DNA from: a virus
Length of the DNA: 28,522 nt
Reading direction: 5' to 3' (one strand)
Virus record (IMG/VR): IMGVR_UViG_3300037585_000113
Location: 1 to 28,522 of that record
Position 1 is the first letter of the stretch, and each line of letters begins with the position of its first letter. Below the pieces are notes generated by a model that was given only the letters and a program-made list of their open reading frames with translations, ran no database searches and was not told the DNA's origin. The translations under genes and the position numbers were made by a program. Positions 8,828 through 16,114 of this stretch are shown piece by piece.

Positions 8828-9535
8828 ATGATACAAGCAACCACAGAATCTACCTTTAGAGTATATATATCTACCGAAGATAATCGTATAAATACTTCAG
8901 TAGCTTCAAGTCAAATACGGCATTTATTTAAGTTCATAAATGATATGGATGGTTCTGTTCAGTATGCTTATGGGGTTGAAGAAGACATCTACAATAGGTA
9001 TACAGGACTAACTTTTGATTATAATGCAGACCCTGTTGTTTATTCAGGAACAACAAAGTTAATACCTGCTGGATATTGGAAGTATGAAGTATATGAAGTG
9101 AGTTGGGCAGGAACTGTAAATGTTGCAGCAGGAACAGCTCCAGCAACTGAGCTAGATGTATTAACACCTGTTGGTGTTCTTAAGGGAGTAGTACAAGGCT
9201 TAGTAACTAAAGGAATATTAAATGTAACGGAAAAAGCAGGAGATGAACAAGTTCAATATATCCAAAATGCAAAAAGTGTTCAAACCTTGACTATCGCTTA
9301 TGCTGGAGAAGGATATAGTACAGCCCCAACAATAACAATAACAGGGGATTGTATAACACAAGCAACAGCAACTTGTACTGTTTCAGGCGGCGAAGTGAAT
9401 ACAGTAACAATAACAGATGCAGGAAGCGGATATACTACAAACCCTACAGTTACAGTAACAGGTGGGGGTGCTGACACAGATGCAAATATTACAGCAGATA
9501 TAGAACAAACAAATTATATATACTACGGACAATAA
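8828..9535 (+). CDS. virion-associated protein with GY-type beta repeats, 235 aa
   Basis: Residues about 1-100 form an unrecognised globular part. Residues about 155-225 hold two copies of a short beta repeat, AYAGEGYSTAPTITITGD and DAGSGYTTNPTVTVTGGG. The pattern GxGYxxxPTxTxTG is seen in tails and fibres of several phages and in bacterial surface proteins. No enzyme motif was seen. It is the first gene of a unit that ends at the portal, so a head or tail surface role is plausible. The exact start is uncertain because the promoter-like motif nearly touches the ATG. Confidence 0.6.
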   Translation: MIQATTESTFRVYISTEDNRINTSVASSQIRHLFKFINDMDGSVQYAYGVEEDIYNRYTGLTFDYNADPVVYSGTTKLIPAGYWKYEVYEVSWAGTVNVAAGTAPATELDVLTPVGVLKGVVQGLVTKGILNVTEKAGDEQVQYIQNAKSVQTLTIAYAGEGYSTAPTITITGDCITQATATCTVSGGEVNTVTITDAGSGYTTNPTVTVTGGGADTDANITADIEQTNYIYYGQ

Positions 9536-9546
9536 AATAAAATAAA

Positions 9547-9828
9547 ATGGCAATAGAAAATGTACAACAGCTCTTAACAGAGCAATTAGGAAAAAATGGT
9601 GGAACAGTAGTCTTTGATAGTGGAGATGGAGCACAAACAGGTGTAGATTGGTATTGTGTTTACTTCCCTGTAACGAGTGTAGTTTCCGCTATAACAGTAG
9701 CAGATGCAACAGGAGAATCAGCTTTAGTAACTACACTTCCTGCTGGAACAACTCTCTTTATGAACATAACAGCAATTACCATTACGAGTGGTGTTGGAGT
9801 AGGTTATCACGAAGGACCAACTACATAG
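9547..9828 (+). CDS. small structural protein, unknown, 93 aa
   Basis: A small, acidic-to-neutral protein rich in Thr, Val, Ala and Gly (SVVSAITVADATGESALVTT), probably all beta, with no signal peptide and no membrane segment. It lies between the repeat protein and the LamG-like protein with a 3-nt gap to the latter. The composition fits a virion decoration or tail protein, but I recognise no family. A longer out-of-frame reading over its 3' part (from 9648) is a shadow. Confidence 0.55.
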   Translation: MAIENVQQLLTEQLGKNGGTVVFDSGDGAQTGVDWYCVYFPVTSVVSAITVADATGESALVTTLPAGTTLFMNITAITITSGVGVGYHEGPTT

Positions 9829-9831
9829 AAT

Positions 9832-10509
9832 ATGTTAAAATTAGGATTAGATTTAAGTGTAGGAAACAATGGTGGATGGACACCTAATGCTGAATCAAGT
9901 TTAGTGGCTTGGTTTGAGAATAAAACAAATGTTGCCTTTCAGAATGCACCAAATGCGGATAAGGTTTATTATTGGTTATCCTCCCATACTACTAACATAT
10001 TTATTTCTGGAAGTGTTGCAGAATCACCTACATACGACCCACCATCAGGGGCTCTGAGATTTGACCCTTCTGCAACTCAACACATGTCTGGAAGTCAAAT
10101 ATCTTTAACAGGTGATTTTACTATTGGAATAAGGCTGAATTTAATAGCGGGGGTTATTCTAGGTGATAATACGGCTGATGGTGAATTTTTTAGAATGTTC
10201 TCTACTACTAAGTTAAGAGTAAAGATTGATAATGCAACAGCAGTAGATTTAGAATTGGATAGTGGGTTTTGGGGTGATGGTTATATGGTTGTCACAAGAG
10301 AGAGTAATGTTTTAACACTTTGGTGGAATGGGGTTGCGCAAACTACTGCAACACCTACATTATCAGGAACAGCAGACATAGATTCACTAGGCATTAGAAA
10401 ACTTGATACGAACCCTTTTGAGGGTTCAATAAGTGAAGTCCAAATATTCAGTAGTGCAAGTGACGCTTTAACAAAGAATATTAATCTTAGATTAGCAAGT
10501 ATCGTATAA
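9832..10509 (+). CDS. LamG/concanavalin-like lectin-fold protein, 225 aa
   Basis: The sequence follows the pattern of LamG/concanavalin A-like jelly rolls. An early segment reads SLVAWFENKTN; a middle strand reads SGSQISLTGDFTIGIRLNL (about 84-102); and WGDGYMVVTRESNVLTLWWNG (about 147-167) is followed by GSISEVQIFSSA near the C-terminus. These fit strands in which phage and bacterial LamG domains bind glycans. No signal peptide is present, so it acts in the virion and is not secreted. It is probably a head or tail surface adhesin that holds the phage near glycan-coated cells. The family call is by pattern, and the ligand is unknown. Confidence 0.65.
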   Translation: MLKLGLDLSVGNNGGWTPNAESSLVAWFENKTNVAFQNAPNADKVYYWLSSHTTNIFISGSVAESPTYDPPSGALRFDPSATQHMSGSQISLTGDFTIGIRLNLIAGVILGDNTADGEFFRMFSTTKLRVKIDNATAVDLELDSGFWGDGYMVVTRESNVLTLWWNGVAQTTATPTLSGTADIDSLGIRKLDTNPFEGSISEVQIFSSASDALTKNINLRLASIV

Positions 10510-10519
10510 AAAATAAAAT

Positions 10520-12379
10520 ATGAAAGATAATATCATTAACATCAATTTAGAAACGAGTACAGCTCCTACAGTTCAAGAGGTAAGAGGTAGAGATTGGATA
10601 GAATACGGAACAGAAGATTGGAGAAACCTCTATCCTCAGTTCTTAATTGACCTTTACTATTCAAGTTCAATTACAGCGGCTATTGTTAATTCAACAGCAG
10701 AGATGATTGCAGGTGAAGCCCTTATTATAGAAGATGAAGATGATAGGGACTTAGAAGCTAGAGTTAAGTTACAGAACTTTATGGATAGAGCTAATGGAAA
10801 TGAAAGCCTACATGAAGTTATAAAGAAACTATCTTTTGACTTTAAGCTACAGGGTGGGTTCGCTTTGAATTTGGTGTGGTCAAAGGATAGAACTCAAATA
10901 GCTGAAATCTATCACATTGACGTTTCTAAGCTAAGATGTGCAAGACCTGATGAATTCGGAAAGACTAAAGGCTATTACATATCAGCAGATTGGTCAAACA
11001 CTAGAGCTAACAAGCCTTATTATGTACCTGCCTTTAATGCTAATGATAGAACTTCAGCAAATCAAATAATGTATTCAGGACTTTATAGCCCTAATATGAA
11101 TTCCTATTATACACCTGATTGGGTATCTTGCTCAAATTGGAGTCTTATAGATGGACGTATATCTGAGTACCATCTCAATGCAATCAGCTCAGGATTCTCA
11201 GGTTCTTTTATGGTAAACTTTAGTAATGGCATACCGACAGCTGAAGAGCGTCATCAAATAGAACAAAGCCTTACAGATAAGTTCACAGGACAAAACAATG
11301 CAGGGAAGTTCATTTTGACGTTCTCAGACGATAAGACTAGAACACCTGAAGTACAAGCAATAACACCATCAGACCTCGATAAGCAGTATTTGGCACTCCA
11401 AGAACTACTCACTAGCAACATTTTAAGCGGACACAGAGTAACTTCTAAGACTCTTATGGGTATAGATACTGCTAATGGTTTTTCAAGCAATACAGACGAG
11501 ATTATCAACGCTGCAAATTTCTATCTCAATACTGTGGTTAAGCCATTCCAAGACCAATTAGTTAAACAACTAAGAAAAATATTCCAAATTAACAATATGG
11601 ATATGCCTGTAAACTTTGTACAGCTTAAACCTATTACAGTTCAATTTGATTCTAAGACTATCAGAGAAGTTATGACTCAAGACGAAATACGTGAAGAGCT
11701 TGGACTTGAGCCTTTAGGTGATGAGGAAGTAGTTGATGAAACTTTAGAATTTAGTAAAGTAGAAAAAACAGAGCTAGAAAGTTGGATTGAAGAGTTCGGT
11801 GAAGATATTCCTGAAGATTGGGAAATAGTAGATGAAGAAAATGTAAATGATGAACACGAGGATTTTGATTTTGAAGCAGAATTAAATAAATTAGTTGAAG
11901 GTAAAACAGAACTAGCTTCAACAGGAACAGCAAGACCAAACCAAAGAAGTACACAAGATGGTGTAAATGATTCTTACAATGACTATTTTAAAGTAAGATA
12001 TATGTATACTAAAGATACTGCATTAAGCCAAGAAGGAGAAACTAGAGAATTTTGCAGATTAATGACTTCAGCTAATAAAATTTATAGAAAAGAAGATTTG
12101 CTACAATTAACTAATAAGCCTGTAAATGCAGGGTGGGGTCCACGTGGTGCTGCAACCTATTCTATATGGCTTTACAAAGGAGGAGGTAACTGTCATCATT
12201 ACTTCAGAAGAGTAGTTTATAAAACATCTCTAAGAAATGCAAAGTCTAATATAAATAGTAAGCAGATAATATCAGACGTAAAAGCACTTAGTGAAGGATT
12301 TACATTAAAAAGAAATAGTGGCTTAGTAGCAAAAGCACCTAAGAGAATGAAAAATAACGGATTTTTAAACCCTAGATAA
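10520..12379 (+). CDS. portal protein with C-terminal extra domain, 619 aa
   Basis: Residues about 30-400 look like an SPP1/HK97-type portal. YPQFLIDLYYSSSITAAIVNSTAEMIAGE is near the start; a helical clip/stem part includes LQELLTSNILSGHRVTSKTLMG; and TQDEIREELGLEPL (about 394-407) is a phrase typical of portal C-termini. An acidic linker follows (about 410-465). The last 140 residues form a distinct domain with FKVRYMYTKD, WGPRGAATYSIWLYKGGGNCHHYFRR and Cys/His residues around 558-560 that could bind metal. This added domain may be a fused head-morphogenesis or connector module. The gene lies downstream of the capsid and tail genes, not after the terminase. Confidence 0.8.
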   Translation: MKDNIININLETSTAPTVQEVRGRDWIEYGTEDWRNLYPQFLIDLYYSSSITAAIVNSTAEMIAGEALIIEDEDDRDLEARVKLQNFMDRANGNESLHEVIKKLSFDFKLQGGFALNLVWSKDRTQIAEIYHIDVSKLRCARPDEFGKTKGYYISADWSNTRANKPYYVPAFNANDRTSANQIMYSGLYSPNMNSYYTPDWVSCSNWSLIDGRISEYHLNAISSGFSGSFMVNFSNGIPTAEERHQIEQSLTDKFTGQNNAGKFILTFSDDKTRTPEVQAITPSDLDKQYLALQELLTSNILSGHRVTSKTLMGIDTANGFSSNTDEIINAANFYLNTVVKPFQDQLVKQLRKIFQINNMDMPVNFVQLKPITVQFDSKTIREVMTQDEIREELGLEPLGDEEVVDETLEFSKVEKTELESWIEEFGEDIPEDWEIVDEENVNDEHEDFDFEAELNKLVEGKTELASTGTARPNQRSTQDGVNDSYNDYFKVRYMYTKDTALSQEGETREFCRLMTSANKIYRKEDLLQLTNKPVNAGWGPRGAATYSIWLYKGGGNCHHYFRRVVYKTSLRNAKSNINSKQIISDVKALSEGFTLKRNSGLVAKAPKRMKNNGFLNPR

Positions 12380-12381
12380 CT

Positions 12382-12939
12382 ATGTCATACGTACTCTTCA
12401 TATCAGAAAGCAAATTAAAAGATTCTACAGCAATCAACCTAAATGTAGACGATGCTTTATTACTTTTTTCGGTAAAAGAAGCACAGAAGCTCTATGTTGA
12501 AACTGCATTAGGAACAGACTTAACACAGAAATTGAAAGATGAAATTACAGCAGGTACTTTAGCGGGGGCATATAAGACTTTAGTAGATGATTACATTGGT
12601 GATATGCTTCCTGCGTATGCTTTGTACCACGCTATTCCGTACCTACGTTTTAAAGTGGAGAACGGGAACATTTATTCTAAAACCTCAGAAACAGGAACTG
12701 CTTTAAGTACCGAAGAAGCGCAACATTTTAGAGAAGAAATTTTAAACACGGCTTCATATTATCGTGAAAGACTTATTGATTATATCTGTAATAATACCTC
12801 TAGCTTTCCAGAATACAGTACGAATACAGGAGCAGATGTCAACCCTTCAACTGACAACTACTATGCAGGAATGAATCTTGATACACCACCTCAAGGAACG
12901 AAACTTACATTAAGAGACTTTTTACCAGCAGGAGATTAA
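12382..12939 (+). CDS. DUF6712-like head completion protein, 185 aa
   Basis: It resembles the DUF6712 family found beside portal genes in Bacteroidota phages. It is mainly helical, with a DDALLLFSVKEAQKLYVETALGTDL stretch (about 24-48) and a second helical part (about 65-95 and 115-140), then a low-complexity C-terminal tail. The length and position right after the portal fit a head-tail adaptor (gp6/gp15-like) that sits under the portal. The TAATG stop/start overlap couples it to the small ORF at 12939. The adaptor role is inferred. Confidence 0.65.
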   Translation: MSYVLFISESKLKDSTAINLNVDDALLLFSVKEAQKLYVETALGTDLTQKLKDEITAGTLAGAYKTLVDDYIGDMLPAYALYHAIPYLRFKVENGNIYSKTSETGTALSTEEAQHFREEILNTASYYRERLIDYICNNTSSFPEYSTNTGADVNPSTDNYYAGMNLDTPPQGTKLTLRDFLPAGD

Positions 12940-13079
12940 TGAAGAAACACTACAAAACAAAACCAAAGAACATAACTAAACTAAAGACATATATCAATGC
13001 CACTCAAACAGATAACAAAGGAAGTAGGGGAAGTGTTAGGAGTAAACGGAGCAATATTAAGCATAACAACCTTCACTAA
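12939..13079 (+). CDS. small basic protein, 46 aa, unknown
   Basis: A short open frame opened by a TAATG junction, highly rich in Lys, Asn and Arg (MKKHYKTKPKNITKLKTY at the start). It overlaps the next small membrane protein gene by 83 nt in another frame. It could be a real basic protein or only a carrier frame that brings ribosomes to the next start. The coupling supports translation; nothing points to a function. Confidence 0.4.
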   Translation: MKKHYKTKPKNITKLKTYINATQTDNKGSRGSVRSKRSNIKHNNLH

Positions 13080-13167
13080 TTTAGAAGTCTTATTAAAGAT
13101 TTTATTGTTAATCATTTCAATAATCTATACTGTAGACAAATGGTGGTATCATAAAAAAAATAGATAA
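12997..13167 (+). CDS. small membrane protein, holin candidate, 56 aa
   Basis: An N-terminal part (MPLKQITKEVGEVLGVNG) leads into one hydrophobic segment at about residues 19-45 (ILSITTFTNLEVLLKILLLIISIIYTV) and a charged end WWYHKKNR. It lies just before the DUF5675 candidate endolysin gene and is coupled to the following small ORF by TAATG. Size, hydrophobic segment, basic end and neighbourhood fit a small holin. The other candidates are the proteins at 4033 and 14129. Confidence 0.55.
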   Translation: MPLKQITKEVGEVLGVNGAILSITTFTNLEVLLKILLLIISIIYTVDKWWYHKKNR

Positions 13168-13298
13168 TGCCTAAGAAAAGAAAACTCAATAGCAATAACC
13201 CTAAGTATAAACCTGAAGCTATAAAAGATGATAAAGTGCTTAGAAAGTTTATTAAAGAAGTTAAAGGCGTTAAAGTGTACGCAACCTACTCCATCTAG
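13167..13298 (+). CDS. small basic protein, 43 aa, unknown
   Basis: It opens by a TAATG junction with the holin candidate and starts MPKKRKLNSNNPKYKPEAIK. It is rich in Lys and Tyr and has no membrane segment. Its end overlaps the long start of the DUF5675 gene in another frame. The coupling argues that it is translated; function unknown. Confidence 0.45.
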   Translation: MPKKRKLNSNNPKYKPEAIKDDKVLRKFIKEVKGVKVYATYSI

Positions 13299-13710
13299 TT
13301 TGGCACCAATCAATCTTCTTATTATTCGAGATACATTCACAGAAGAAAGCACAATCGGTGAGCTTTTCTTAAATGGAGAAAGAATGTGTGATACTTTAGA
13401 AAATCCTTATATAAATAACGAAAGAAATATATCTTGTATTCCTGAAGGTGAGTACAAGGTAAGGTTAAGACTAGCAAGAGAATCAGCTACAAGAGATTAC
13501 TTGCACCTTCTAGTTCAAGACGTACCCAGCCGAGATTGGATACTTTTTCATAGGGGCAATTCAGCAAAAGACACAAGCGGATGTATCCTAGTAGGGTTTG
13601 CAAGTAAACAGGACTATGTTAAAAACTCAACTTTTGCAATGGATTTACTTATGAAAGAAATCATTAATTTAGGCGGAACAAATATTAATTTAATAATCAA
13701 AAATAAATAA
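13228..13710 (+). CDS. DUF5675-like protein, candidate endolysin, 160 aa
   Basis: From residue about 29 the protein follows the DUF5675 pattern: IRDTFTEESTIGELFLNGERMCDTLE, then IPEGEYKVRL and finally ILFHRGNSAKDTSGCILVG. H108, G110, N111, D115, G118 and C119 recall the His...Gly-Cys pattern of L,D-transpeptidase (YkuD) folds. That would suit an enzyme acting on cell-wall peptide cross-links. No other lysin family was recognised, and a membrane protein gene lies directly upstream, so this is the best endolysin candidate. The first 28 residues are Lys-rich and may be spurious: a TTG at 13300, one base after the upstream stop, is an alternative start that fits the domain edge. Confidence 0.6.
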   Translation: MIKCLESLLKKLKALKCTQPTPSSLAPINLLIIRDTFTEESTIGELFLNGERMCDTLENPYINNERNISCIPEGEYKVRLRLARESATRDYLHLLVQDVPSRDWILFHRGNSAKDTSGCILVGFASKQDYVKNSTFAMDLLMKEIINLGGTNINLIIKNK

Positions 13711-13712
13711 AA

Positions 13713-14105
13713 ATGAGAAAAACAATTTTAACAACAGTAATAGCATTATTTTGTTTAAGTGCTTCAGCACAATTCAGGGTAATGAGTAGCGTAAATACAT
13801 CAGGGGAAGGCTCTATGTTAAGTGTAGATAGTATCACTAACAACTTAGGGTTTGGCTACCAAGTAAATGATGATGTAATGGTAGGCTTTCAAAAGAATGG
13901 TGAAGACTATGATTTTGTAGCTAGATACAGTCTTACTAATGATATGTATTTATCAGTACAAGCTCCAACAGAAAACACAACAGATAACATGACATTAGGA
14001 GTTGGAACTTCTATTAAGCTCTGGGAAGAACTTTATATAGAACCAAATTATACAACAAAAGATGGTGAAGGCTCTTTTAATGTAGGACTGTCTTATAAAC
14101 TTTAA
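13713..14105 (+). CDS. secreted outer-membrane beta-barrel-like protein, 130 aa
   Basis: A clear signal peptide opens the protein: MRKTILTTVIALFCLSASA, with a cleavage site expected after A19 before Q20. The mature part alternates short beta strands (FRVMSSVN, LGFGYQVNDDVMVGFQ, DFVARYSL, MYLSVQAP, MTLGVGTSIKL, LYIEPNY, SFNVGLSYKL) as in small outer-membrane barrels. It ends with an aromatic-containing strand as barrels do. No lipoprotein Cys follows the cleavage site. It lies in the lysis/accessory block. Export to the host envelope is expected. Candidate roles are superinfection exclusion by changing the outer membrane, or help in lysis; neither is shown by the sequence. Confidence 0.6.
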   Translation: MRKTILTTVIALFCLSASAQFRVMSSVNTSGEGSMLSVDSITNNLGFGYQVNDDVMVGFQKNGEDYDFVARYSLTNDMYLSVQAPTENTTDNMTLGVGTSIKLWEELYIEPNYTTKDGEGSFNVGLSYKL

Positions 14106-14128
14106 TAATAATTTAAAAAATTAAACAA

Positions 14129-14311
14129 ATGAAAAATTGGCTTATTTTAACAATGTTCAAATCCAAGAAATTTTGGTATGCAGTAAGTAGTGTCGTTATC
14201 CCTTTATTAGTTACATATTTAGGGGTTGATGAAGCAACTGCATCAAATCTATTTTATGCTTGTCTTGCTTTAGTATTAGGACAAGGAATCGCTGATAGTG
14301 CGAGAAAATAA
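14129..14311 (+). CDS. small membrane protein, 60 aa (holin-like)
   Basis: Two hydrophobic stretches (about 16-32, FWYAVSSVVIPLLVTYL; about 40-54, LFYACLALVLGQGIA) flank an acidic turn, VDEATAS, and the protein ends in SARK. This two-helix hairpin form is common among small phage holins. An ATG at 14153 (MFKSKKFW...) is an equally good start. The end overlaps the GTG start of the phosphoesterase gene by 14 nt. It is a second holin or antiholin candidate beside 12997-13167. Confidence 0.5.
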   Translation: MKNWLILTMFKSKKFWYAVSSVVIPLLVTYLGVDEATASNLFYACLALVLGQGIADSARK

Positions 14312-15029
14312 TAGATACAGATTAAAGCCTCACGAAATCCAAATTATAGAGGGGCTACGGAGTAAAAAGGTAAATCGGTTGGTGGTGGGGGATGTACATC
14401 TCCCATACACTCACCGAAATTATCTTCAGCATTGTATTGATGTTTATAACAAATATCAATGTTCAGAGGTCAGCTTCACAGGTGATATTTTAGATTCTCA
14501 CTTCAGTTCTTTTCATTCTACAAGTACGGAATCACATGGAGCTAAATATGAGCTTGACATGGCTATTGAACAAGTCAAAGGATGGTATGAAGCATTCCCA
14601 AATGCAACCATAACTTTGGGGAATCACGATTTAATTATAGCTAGGAAATCAGAAGAAGCAGGAATAGATAAAAGATTTGTCAGAAATCTTAATGAAGTTC
14701 TTGGTTGTCCTGATTGGGTCTTTGAAGAACAATTTGTACACGATAATGTCTTATACACGCACGGAACAGGATGTAGCGGTAAAGGAATTATCAAAAGAAG
14801 TCAAAATTGGGGTTCTTCTATGGTGCAGGGTCATATTCACACCGAGAGTTTCATAAATTATACAGCATCTTTAACTGACCTTAAATGGCAATTACAGTCG
14901 CCTTGTGGCATAGACTATAAATCATTCGCCTATGGATATGCAAAGTTCCACACAGCCAAGCCTGTCTTAGGTTGTGCGGTTGTTTTGGATTCAGGACAAC
15001 TACCAATAATAGAACCAATGCCTTTATAA
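14298..15029 (+). CDS. calcineurin-like metallophosphoesterase, 243 aa
   Basis: All the metal-site blocks of this superfamily are present in order: GDVH (D32, H34), GD at about 62-63 (FTGDILD), GNHD at 108-111, a THG near 154-156 and GHIH near 178-181. The enzyme uses two metal ions to cut phosphate esters; the substrate may be phosphoprotein, nucleotide or nucleic acid ends. The start is a GTG overlapping the previous stop by 14 nt. Late position after the lysis genes is unusual for a nuclease or phosphatase. The superfamily is certain; the substrate is not. Confidence 0.85.
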   Translation: MRENNRYRLKPHEIQIIEGLRSKKVNRLVVGDVHLPYTHRNYLQHCIDVYNKYQCSEVSFTGDILDSHFSSFHSTSTESHGAKYELDMAIEQVKGWYEAFPNATITLGNHDLIIARKSEEAGIDKRFVRNLNEVLGCPDWVFEEQFVHDNVLYTHGTGCSGKGIIKRSQNWGSSMVQGHIHTESFINYTASLTDLKWQLQSPCGIDYKSFAYGYAKFHTAKPVLGCAVVLDSGQLPIIEPMPL

Positions 15030-15106
15030 TGGACGAAAACCCAACAATCAAAGTCTTTTTAATATATATGCTTCTAATCTTAGGCATAATATTGCTTAAT
15101 TTATAG
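15029..15106 (+). CDS. tiny membrane peptide, 25 aa
   Basis: It opens by TAATG from the phosphoesterase gene. MDENPTIKVF is followed by a hydrophobic run to the end (LIYMLLILGIILLNL). It would be a single-pass membrane peptide, one of several in this genome. The coupling and a composition that is plausible for a membrane helix support translation. No homologue can be named. It is the last gene before the control region. Confidence 0.5.
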   Translation: MDENPTIKVFLIYMLLILGIILLNL

Positions 15107-15153
15107 TACCCTTTAGCCTTTTTAGGCACTTTCTCGCACTTTTTATACTAATA

Positions 15154-15188
15154 TACTAGACAGCACTTAAAGTCGCTGTAATCTAGTA
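15154..15188. other. imperfect dyad in control region
   Basis: TACTAGA (15154-15160) pairs perfectly with TCTAGTA (15182-15188). Inside it CAGC (15161-15164) pairs with GCTG (15175-15178), and ACTT with AAGT around a single A. The right arm has a bulged C and TAA. No T tract follows, so a simple terminator is unlikely. It could be an operator, an origin or packaging structure, or the end of the late transcript. It lies just upstream of the early promoter. Confidence 0.6.
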
Positions 15189-15210
15189 AATACCATTACT
15201 AACATTATAA

Positions 15211-15256
15211 TTGTTAATAACTTTGTAAATAATTGTGTTAATATAGTTGTTAATTC
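15211..15256. repeat. three TTG(TG)TTAAT repeats beside early promoter
   Basis: TTGTTAATA (15211-15219), TTGTGTTAATA (15233-15243) and TTGTTAATT (15247-15255) lie within 46 bp in very AT-rich DNA and run into the early promoter. Their starts are 22 and 14 nt apart. They could be operator sites for a regulator or be part of an AT-rich origin element. Confidence 0.5.
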
Positions 15257-15276
15257 AAATATTAGTTGTATGTTTG
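15247..15276 (+). promoter_or_regulatory. early promoter, Bacteroidota type
   Basis: TTG at 15247-15249, then 19 nt, then TATGTTTG at 15269-15276. This is an exact match to the Bacteroidota -7 box TAnnTTTG, with an upstream TTG at normal spacing (17-23). Transcription would start near 15282 and give a leader of about 50 nt before the ATG at 15335. It would drive the early block with the host's main sigma factor. A second TAACTTTG at 15218 lacks an upstream TTG. Confidence 0.65.
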
Positions 15277-15334
15277 TACCATCAAAAGCGAAACAAAACG
15301 CTATAAAACAAAATTAATTAAAAAGAAAAAGAAA

Positions 15335-15526
15335 ATGAAAACAAATTATGAAAAGCCAAAATGGACAGACAAATGGGGATATATCAAGTCTATTAAATTA
15401 GAAACCAATCTTGTATGTATTGAACAAAATGGTGGGTGGATGACATACGAACAATTTGGAGGTTGGAACACCAAACAGGGAGGTGATAAAGCACTAAGTC
15501 TTTACAACTCAATAATTAATAACTAA
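15335..15526 (+). CDS. small early protein, 63 aa, unknown
   Basis: First gene after the early promoter. The ATG at 15335 is used; an in-frame extension to a TTG at 15266 would run through the promoter box. The protein is rich in Trp, Tyr, Gly and Asn (WTDKWGYIKS, WMTYEQFGGWNTKQGG) with no membrane segment. Such tiny first-expressed proteins often act on host proteins, but nothing in the sequence shows a target. No family recognised. Confidence 0.55.
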   Translation: MKTNYEKPKWTDKWGYIKSIKLETNLVCIEQNGGWMTYEQFGGWNTKQGGDKALSLYNSIINN

Positions 15527-15536
15527 AAAAAAGAAA

Positions 15537-15779
15537 ATGAAAAATCTAAACATTGTAACAGGAGCAGACTACAAAGTTACGCACAAGCTGACTAAATCAG
15601 TTCAGTTTATGAATGCTCAAGAACTAGCAACATTTGTATTTAAAAATGACTACAAGAAATATACAATAGAAAACACAGAGAAAAGGTTTGTAGATAGAAT
15701 ACCTGCTTGGGTAATATATACATCTCTGATGATATTAACAGTAGCGTCTATCTTGCTACATATACAGCTTAACTACTAA
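15537..15779 (+). CDS. small early membrane protein, 80 aa, unknown
   Basis: The N-terminal 55 residues are polar (MKNLNIVTGADYKVTHKLTK...). One hydrophobic segment sits near the C-terminus (IPAWVIYTSLMILTVASILLHI, about 55-76). It is probably a tail-anchored inner membrane protein. It is joined by TAATG to the next gene. Function unknown; early membrane proteins can block superinfection, but this is only a possibility. Confidence 0.55.
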   Translation: MKNLNIVTGADYKVTHKLTKSVQFMNAQELATFVFKNDYKKYTIENTEKRFVDRIPAWVIYTSLMILTVASILLHIQLNY

Positions 15780-16114
15780 TGGAATTAAAATGCGAGGACT
15801 ACTACTTTTATCCTAATGGAGAATACAAAACATTCTCTAAATGGGATAGCCAACTTTACTGCTTTGATAATGACTGTCATCAAATCAGCACAGCAGTTAG
15901 AATATTTGGAACTCAGAAACAAATAGATGCAGCCTTTAAAGACATCTGCACTTTGACAAAACTTAATCTTGATGAATGTTATACTTATGAGATTGAAAAG
16001 CCAGGCTCGTTTCATTACAATAAAGAACAGAATATAGTTATTGCTAAAAAGCTCAAGCAATACAAAGAAGCATACAAAATAAATAAAAGAGCTATAATTT
16101 TAAATTTAAAATAA
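15779..16114 (+). CDS. early protein, 111 aa, unknown
   Basis: Soluble protein rich in Lys, Tyr and Cys (several Cys near CEDYYFYP, YCFDNDCHQ, DICTLTKLNLDECYTYE), with no clear metal-binding spacing. It lies within a run of coupled early genes, with TAATG junctions on both sides. No family recognised. Confidence 0.5.
   Translation: MELKCEDYYFYPNGEYKTFSKWDSQLYCFDNDCHQISTAVRIFGTQKQIDAAFKDICTLTKLNLDECYTYEIEKPGSFHYNKEQNIVIAKKLKQYKEAYKINKRAIILNLK

Noticed and set aside
9648-9887. 79-codon frame overlapping the genes at 9547 and 9832
   Set aside because: It is out of frame with two well-supported genes and has the low-complexity look of a shadow (many Asn, Ser, Arg and Cys).
15218-15225. TAACTTTG as another early promoter
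   Set aside because: It matches the -7 box, but no TTG lies 17-23 nt upstream, and the box at 15269 fits better.
15266-15334. Upstream extension of the 15335 gene from a TTG
   Set aside because: It would code through the -7 box of the early promoter; the ATG at 15335 has the usual A-rich context.
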